From: Limnobacter sp.
Lineage (GTDB): Bacteria > Pseudomonadota > Gammaproteobacteria > Burkholderiales > Burkholderiaceae_B
Assembly: GCA_012032215.1 (NCBI GenBank)
Contig: JAAURO010000089.1
Span: 1-6,936, forward strand
Direction: 5' to 3'
DNA length: 6,936 nt
The notes below the pieces were generated by a model. The model worked only from the letters and a program-made list of their open reading frames with translations, did not search any database and had not been told where the DNA came from. Shown in pieces: positions 4,532-6,936 of this stretch. The translations under genes and the position numbers were made by a program. Position 1 is the first letter of the stretch, and the number at the start of each line of letters is the position of its first letter.

Positions 4532-5048
4532 TTTCCACCTCCACAGTTTTACCAATTGCCTTACCCAGTTGCACCTGAAGCGCTGCAGCAAGCGCCTTGC
4601 CTTGAGATGGCGACAGCTTGCCAGAAGTTTTAAGCTTCAACCTGACCACACCATTTTCTGAAACGTGTCCGGTTAAGTGCATGGGCCCGAAGGCACCGTT
4701 TTCCAATTCGAAGGAGAACTCTTTTTGATTAGAACCCTCCTGTTTATTAAGTGTAAAATTTTTCAAATGAGTTCGATCAATTTCTGATTTCTTTTCGACC
4801 ACAGGAGGACAAGACGCATCGGCTTGGTTCTCGGGAGAGAAAACCTGCTCCATGAACGACTGGGCAGATTCCTGATCGATGCGTGAGTTATGCCTGACAG
4901 GCGCCGGGCGGGGCGCAAGGCCATGGGCAGCGGTTGGTACAGGATGGGCAGCCTTTAATTGAGGCACCAGGTTGTAGGTGCGCTTTTCGTTTCTTTTGCG
5001 CACCAGCTCATCGGTGCTTGTTGGGCTGTTGGTTTTAGAAAGATCCAT
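4518..5048 (-). CDS. SctP-like needle-length / substrate-switch protein (short, HrpP/FliK-type C-terminus)
   Basis: This is a 176-aa protein. The ATG at 5048 is preferred to the in-frame start at 5081 because AGGAGAAGA lies upstream of it and it leaves 22 nt after the chaperone gene instead of an overlap. Residues 1-~95 are polar, rich in Pro, Ala, His and Lys, and probably disordered. Residues ~110-176 form a compact domain: 'FSFELENGAFGPMHLTGHV', then alternating hydrophobics 'VVRLKLKTS', a helix 'GKALAAALQVQLGKAIG', and a final strand 'TVEVEI'. This beta-beta-helix-beta order is that of the hook-length/YscP/HrpP C-terminal domain, which senses rod or needle completion and switches substrate specificity. 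YscP is far longer, but HrpP is about this size. The location just upstream of an inner-rod-like gene supports the call. No exact signature was matched. Confidence 0.5.
   Translation of the reverse strand: MDLSKTNSPTSTDELVRKRNEKRTYNLVPQLKAAHPVPTAAHGLAPRPAPVRHNSRIDQESAQSFMEQVFSPENQADASCPPVVEKKSEIDRTHLKNFTLNKQEGSNQKEFSFELENGAFGPMHLTGHVSENGVVRLKLKTSGKLSPSQGKALAAALQVQLGKAIGKTVEVEIASH
4537..4542 (-). promoter_or_regulatory. Ribosome binding site deciding the TTG start of the sctI-like gene
   Basis: The minus strand reads GGAGGT here, five bases before the TTG at 4531-4529. It lies inside the last codons of the sctP-like gene (V-E-I-A-S-H-stop). It is one of the best anti-16S matches in the window and is the reason for choosing the non-ATG start. 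Confidence 0.65.
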
Positions 5049-5070
5049 TTTTATCTTCTCCTGATACGCT

Positions 5071-5385
5071 CTAATTCCCACAGAAAATTTTTAATACCGA
5101 CTCGGCTTTTTTTCTGCCCCAAATAGACCACTGTTTGGGCGCAGTCAGCACAAAACAAGGTTCGGGGCTGGTTTTGTACGAAAGCTGCATTCCTTGAATC
5201 AGGTTGGCTGTTTTCGCGGCTGCCATACACACCTCTGGCTCATAGGGGAAAGCATCCAGCTCTGGAGCCAGCACCATGTACATGAATTGGCTATTATCAG
5301 GTTGCTGCCCAGGCGCTGCCAGTACAAAATCACCTTCTTGAGCCAATAACTCAAAAGCCGCTGAGCTTGTTTCAGGCTGTGGCAT
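5071..5385 (-). CDS. Small class I (CesT/InvB/SycN-like) T3SS chaperone candidate
   Basis: This is a 104-aa protein. The ATG at 5385 was chosen because it has a GGGGGCG purine stretch upstream and overlaps the sctW stop by 14 nt, as in coupled genes. An upstream in-frame ATG (5439) would add residues that do not look like coding sequence. The layout resembles the second half of a class I secretion chaperone: strands around 18-24 ('GDFVLAA') and 34-40 ('FMYMVLA'), a helix at ~50-64 with an asparagine ('AAAKTANLIQGMQLSY', like the 'aLxlN' region of CesT proteins), a strand 'CFVLTAPK', and a closing helix 'ESVLKIF'. Class I chaperones usually have 115-150 residues, so the first helix seems short. 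Adjacency to sctW suggests it escorts the gatekeeper, as SycN/YscB do for YopN, or acts like InvB. That partner assignment is inference. Confidence 0.5.
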   Translation of the reverse strand: MPQPETSSAAFELLAQEGDFVLAAPGQQPDNSQFMYMVLAPELDAFPYEPEVCMAAAKTANLIQGMQLSYKTSPEPCFVLTAPKQWSIWGRKKAESVLKIFCGN

Positions 5386-6604
5386 AACGCGCCCCCGCTG
5401 CCGCCACGCCATTGGCACGCACGTGTTTGATAAGGCCATCCATGGCTTGCCTGTAATACATGGAGCTTTTGAACAGGTTTTTTAGGACGTCGGATCGCAT
5501 CACCTGATTGGTAAAAGTAGTCATGAAGTTGTTTTTGGGATCTACACGCGCTGCGCTTACGCTGCCAATCAGGCGCACGGTGTTGTTAACTCCTACCAGA
5601 TGCTCTGCAGAAGAGCACATTTTCAACGCGCATTCCGTCAATTCAGCCACGCTGGGTAAACTATCACGGGAATACCCGGCTTTTGCACAATACCCACTCA
5701 AAAACTTATTCACCATTCCCAACACCGTGTCCAACACCTTTAGTTCTTCAATTTCATTCAAAATTAAATGATGACGGTCGGCAAGCGCACGCCGGGGACT
5801 TCCTGATTTCTCGCGTTCAATAGTACGCTGACAATCGGCGATTTTGCGTTGAATAGGGAAGTGGAGATTTTTATCGCCAAAATGACGGCGCAATTCTTTC
5901 AGACGCTCTTGAGGCCCACCAACCACATTCGCGCCAACCTGGTACATGTGGACATACTGCTTTAAGTCAGGGGCCTTCAGAGCTTTTACCGTTCCGTTCT
6001 CATACGCATCCAATGTAGCTTGTATGTAATCCCCATAAGGGCCCGTCAAAAGCAGTTTTTTTTGGCTTGCAGCCAGATTGGCCAACCTGGGATTATCAAC
6101 GCGCTCTTCCGCTTCAATGATTTCCATTAACAGATACTTTCTTTGGGCCCTCACCTGTGGTTTGATGCCTGGCGCCGTGTCTACCGCAGACTTGCTGTTG
6201 ATCAACAAGGCCGTTTTTTGTTTTGCCAGATCAAGCGCCAGAAAGTTGCGATCGGGAGTAACCACTATGGAATACACCTTGCGCATGCGCCGGGCTGCAT
6301 CTGTATTTTTAAGCAGTTCGTTGCGGCCTTTTTGTGCAACGGCCTGCGCCAGCTCCTGGGCGTCTACCTGCTCAGCGGCAGAAGTGGTTTTTGGGGCCTG
6401 TTTATTTTGCCCGCCTGCTGTCTCAGAAGGGGCTGACTCATGCGGCGGGTGGAGCAGCAGCACGGCATGGGCCGCCAACGCATCGGCAGTGCGCTTGGCG
6501 CCTTTTTCCGACAATGAACGGTTCTGGGTACCTAAGCCCCCCTGCTGGGCTTCAGCCGTGGTGACAACCTGCGTAATCGTACTACTTCCCACACCTCCGC
6601 TCAT
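5372..6604 (-). CDS. sctW: Probable T3SS gatekeeper SctW (YopN/InvE/HrpJ type)
   Basis: This 410-aa protein probably plugs the export gate and orders translocator secretion before effector secretion. The ATG at 6604 has GGGGAGGT 4-5 nt upstream, overlapping the sctC stop. Residues 1-~90 are polar and low in complexity (Gly, Ser, Ala, Gln), as expected for a secretion and chaperone-binding segment. From ~95 to ~400 the protein is helical, with charged helices around 150-180, 215-245 and 255-300. The ~310-400 part ('SLPSVAELTECALKMC', then 'LIGSVSAARVDPKN') lies where TyeA-like or InvE C-terminal domains sit. Position directly after the secretin copies invG-invE of SPI-1. Total length fits InvE (~370) or a YopN-TyeA fusion (~385). 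No single diagnostic motif was recognised, so the name rests on position, size and helical layout. An A8 run encodes Q181-K183 and is in frame. The end overlaps the next gene by 14 nt. Confidence 0.68.
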   Translation of the reverse strand: MSGGVGSSTITQVVTTAEAQQGGLGTQNRSLSEKGAKRTADALAAHAVLLLHPPHESAPSETAGGQNKQAPKTTSAAEQVDAQELAQAVAQKGRNELLKNTDAARRMRKVYSIVVTPDRNFLALDLAKQKTALLINSKSAVDTAPGIKPQVRAQRKYLLMEIIEAEERVDNPRLANLAASQKKLLLTGPYGDYIQATLDAYENGTVKALKAPDLKQYVHMYQVGANVVGGPQERLKELRRHFGDKNLHFPIQRKIADCQRTIEREKSGSPRRALADRHHLILNEIEELKVLDTVLGMVNKFLSGYCAKAGYSRDSLPSVAELTECALKMCSSAEHLVGVNNTVRLIGSVSAARVDPKNNFMTTFTNQVMRSDVLKNLFKSSMYYRQAMDGLIKHVRANGVAAAGARYATA

Positions 6605-6605
6605 A

Positions 6606-6936
6606 CTACCTCCCCAACCCCTGATCCAGCTTGAGCGTAGGCGTTGGCTTGAGAGCCTCGTCTTCGCCCAAATCGAAGGAAAGCTTTAGTTTGTCGATAG
6701 CAGCCCTCGTGGAAGGGAAGTCGTGCACCGGCTCTTCCACCACCCGAGGGGTTATTAAAAACATTCTGGCCAGCGTTTCCTTGCGCGTGGTTTTTGAGGT
6801 AAAAGCTTTGCCCACGAAGGGTAAATCACCCAGCAAAGGCACTTTGTAGTCGTTTTCCAGCTCGGATTCCCGGCGATAGCCACCAATCAGGATGGCTTTG
6901 TCTTTTTGAATAAGCGCCTGGGTGCTCAGCACGGTA
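6606..6936 (-). CDS. sctC: Type III secretion outer-membrane secretin SctC, C-terminal end (partial, runs off the right edge)
   Basis: This is the last ~109 residues of a secretin, the protein that forms the outer-membrane ring of a T3SS. Two family hallmarks are visible. The first is a 'VPLLGDLPFVGKAF' segment, matching the conserved VPxLGDIPxxGxLF signature of the GspD/PulD/SctC secretin domain. The second is 'ARMFLITPRVVEEP', matching the [R/x]LFLIxPRVV strand that closes the secretin core in T3SS members. About 40 polar residues follow and end in LDQGLGR, the region where some family members bind a pilotin. The start lies beyond base 6936; the GTG at 6932 is only an internal valine codon. 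The TAG stop sits inside the purine-rich SD of the next gene, with 1 nt between them, so the two are translationally coupled. Type II or type IV pilus secretins carry similar signatures; the neighbours decide for T3SS. Confidence 0.93.
   Translation of the reverse strand, partial: TVLSTQALIQKDKAILIGGYRRESELENDYKVPLLGDLPFVGKAFTSKTTRKETLARMFLITPRVVEEPVHDFPSTRAAIDKLKLSFDLGEDEALKPTPTLKLDQGLGR

Noticed and set aside
6056..6063. A8 run in sctW (codons 181-183) as a slippage site
   Set aside because: It is in frame, and an added base leads only to an early stop about 20 codons on. Eight A is at the lower limit for transcriptional slippage, and nothing suggests a functional second product.
6078..6689. 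Plus-strand 203-codon open frame opposite sctW
   Set aside because: Antisense to sctW and crossing into sctC, with Ala/Ser/Cys-rich composition and no recognisable domain.
1..6936. CRISPR array, tRNA/rRNA genes, insertion sequences or attachment sites
   Set aside because: No regularly spaced repeats, tRNA-like cloverleaf, rRNA segment, transposase motif or terminal inverted repeat was seen on either strand.

Overview
The window reads almost entirely as one leftward (minus-strand) gene cluster of a type III secretion system (T3SS). The firmest landmark is the C-terminal end of an outer-membrane secretin (SctC) at the right edge. Leftwards follow a gatekeeper-like protein (SctW), a small class I chaperone-like protein, a short SctP-like protein and an SctI-like inner-rod protein. 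Then come three very small proteins (71, 60 and 87 aa), two of which have needle-subunit-like tails, and an unrecognised 189-aa protein. Next is a long hydrophilic coding stretch split into three overlapping reading frames, then a translocator with two hydrophobic regions (SctE, YopB/IpaB/EspD type). At the left edge is a further small gene whose frame breaks before it leaves the window. The host is a Gram-negative bacterium, since it has a T3SS secretin. A (marine) gammaproteobacterium would fit the mixed base composition and the sctC-sctW adjacency (compare invG-invE of Salmonella SPI-1), but this is a guess.

Layout on the minus strand, right to left: sctC 3' end 6936-6606; sctW 6604-5372; chaperone-like 5385-5071; sctP-like 5048-4518; sctI-like 4531-4175; 71-aa needle-like 4113-3898; 60-aa unknown 3855-3673; 87-aa needle-like 3612-3349; 189-aa unknown 3290-2721; split hydrophilic gene 2703-1512 (pieces 2703-2329, 2377-1979, 1970-1512); sctE 1492-491; non-coding gap 490-351 with a hairpin and a weak candidate promoter; N-terminal part of another probable secreted protein 350-1. 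Spacing is tight: 1 nt between sctC and sctW, overlaps at the next junctions, and gaps of 60 nt or less up to sctE. Most starts have a clear Shine-Dalgarno (SD) sequence, so one or a few polycistronic transcripts are likely. No credible plus-strand gene was found.

Functionally, the right half supplies structural and regulatory parts: outer ring, export gatekeeper, substrate-switch or needle-length protein, inner rod and needle candidates. The left half supplies probable early substrates of the translocon class. The ATPase, export gate (SctV, SctR-U), inner rings (SctD, SctJ) and C-ring are absent and presumably lie outside.

The most notable observation is that reading frames in the substrate half break three times in the same way: a -1 step at a run of exactly five A or T (coding-strand runs at plus coordinates 2376-2380, 1988-1992 and 101-105). 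Repairing the first two joins three frames into one 397-codon hydrophilic protein directly upstream of sctE. Repairing the third keeps the left-edge gene open to base 1. The apparatus genes show no such breaks. Homopolymer undercalling, real decay of the substrate genes and recoding are all possible. The proteins starting at 2703, 1492 and 350 also share an N-terminal motif, which suggests a common export or chaperone signal.
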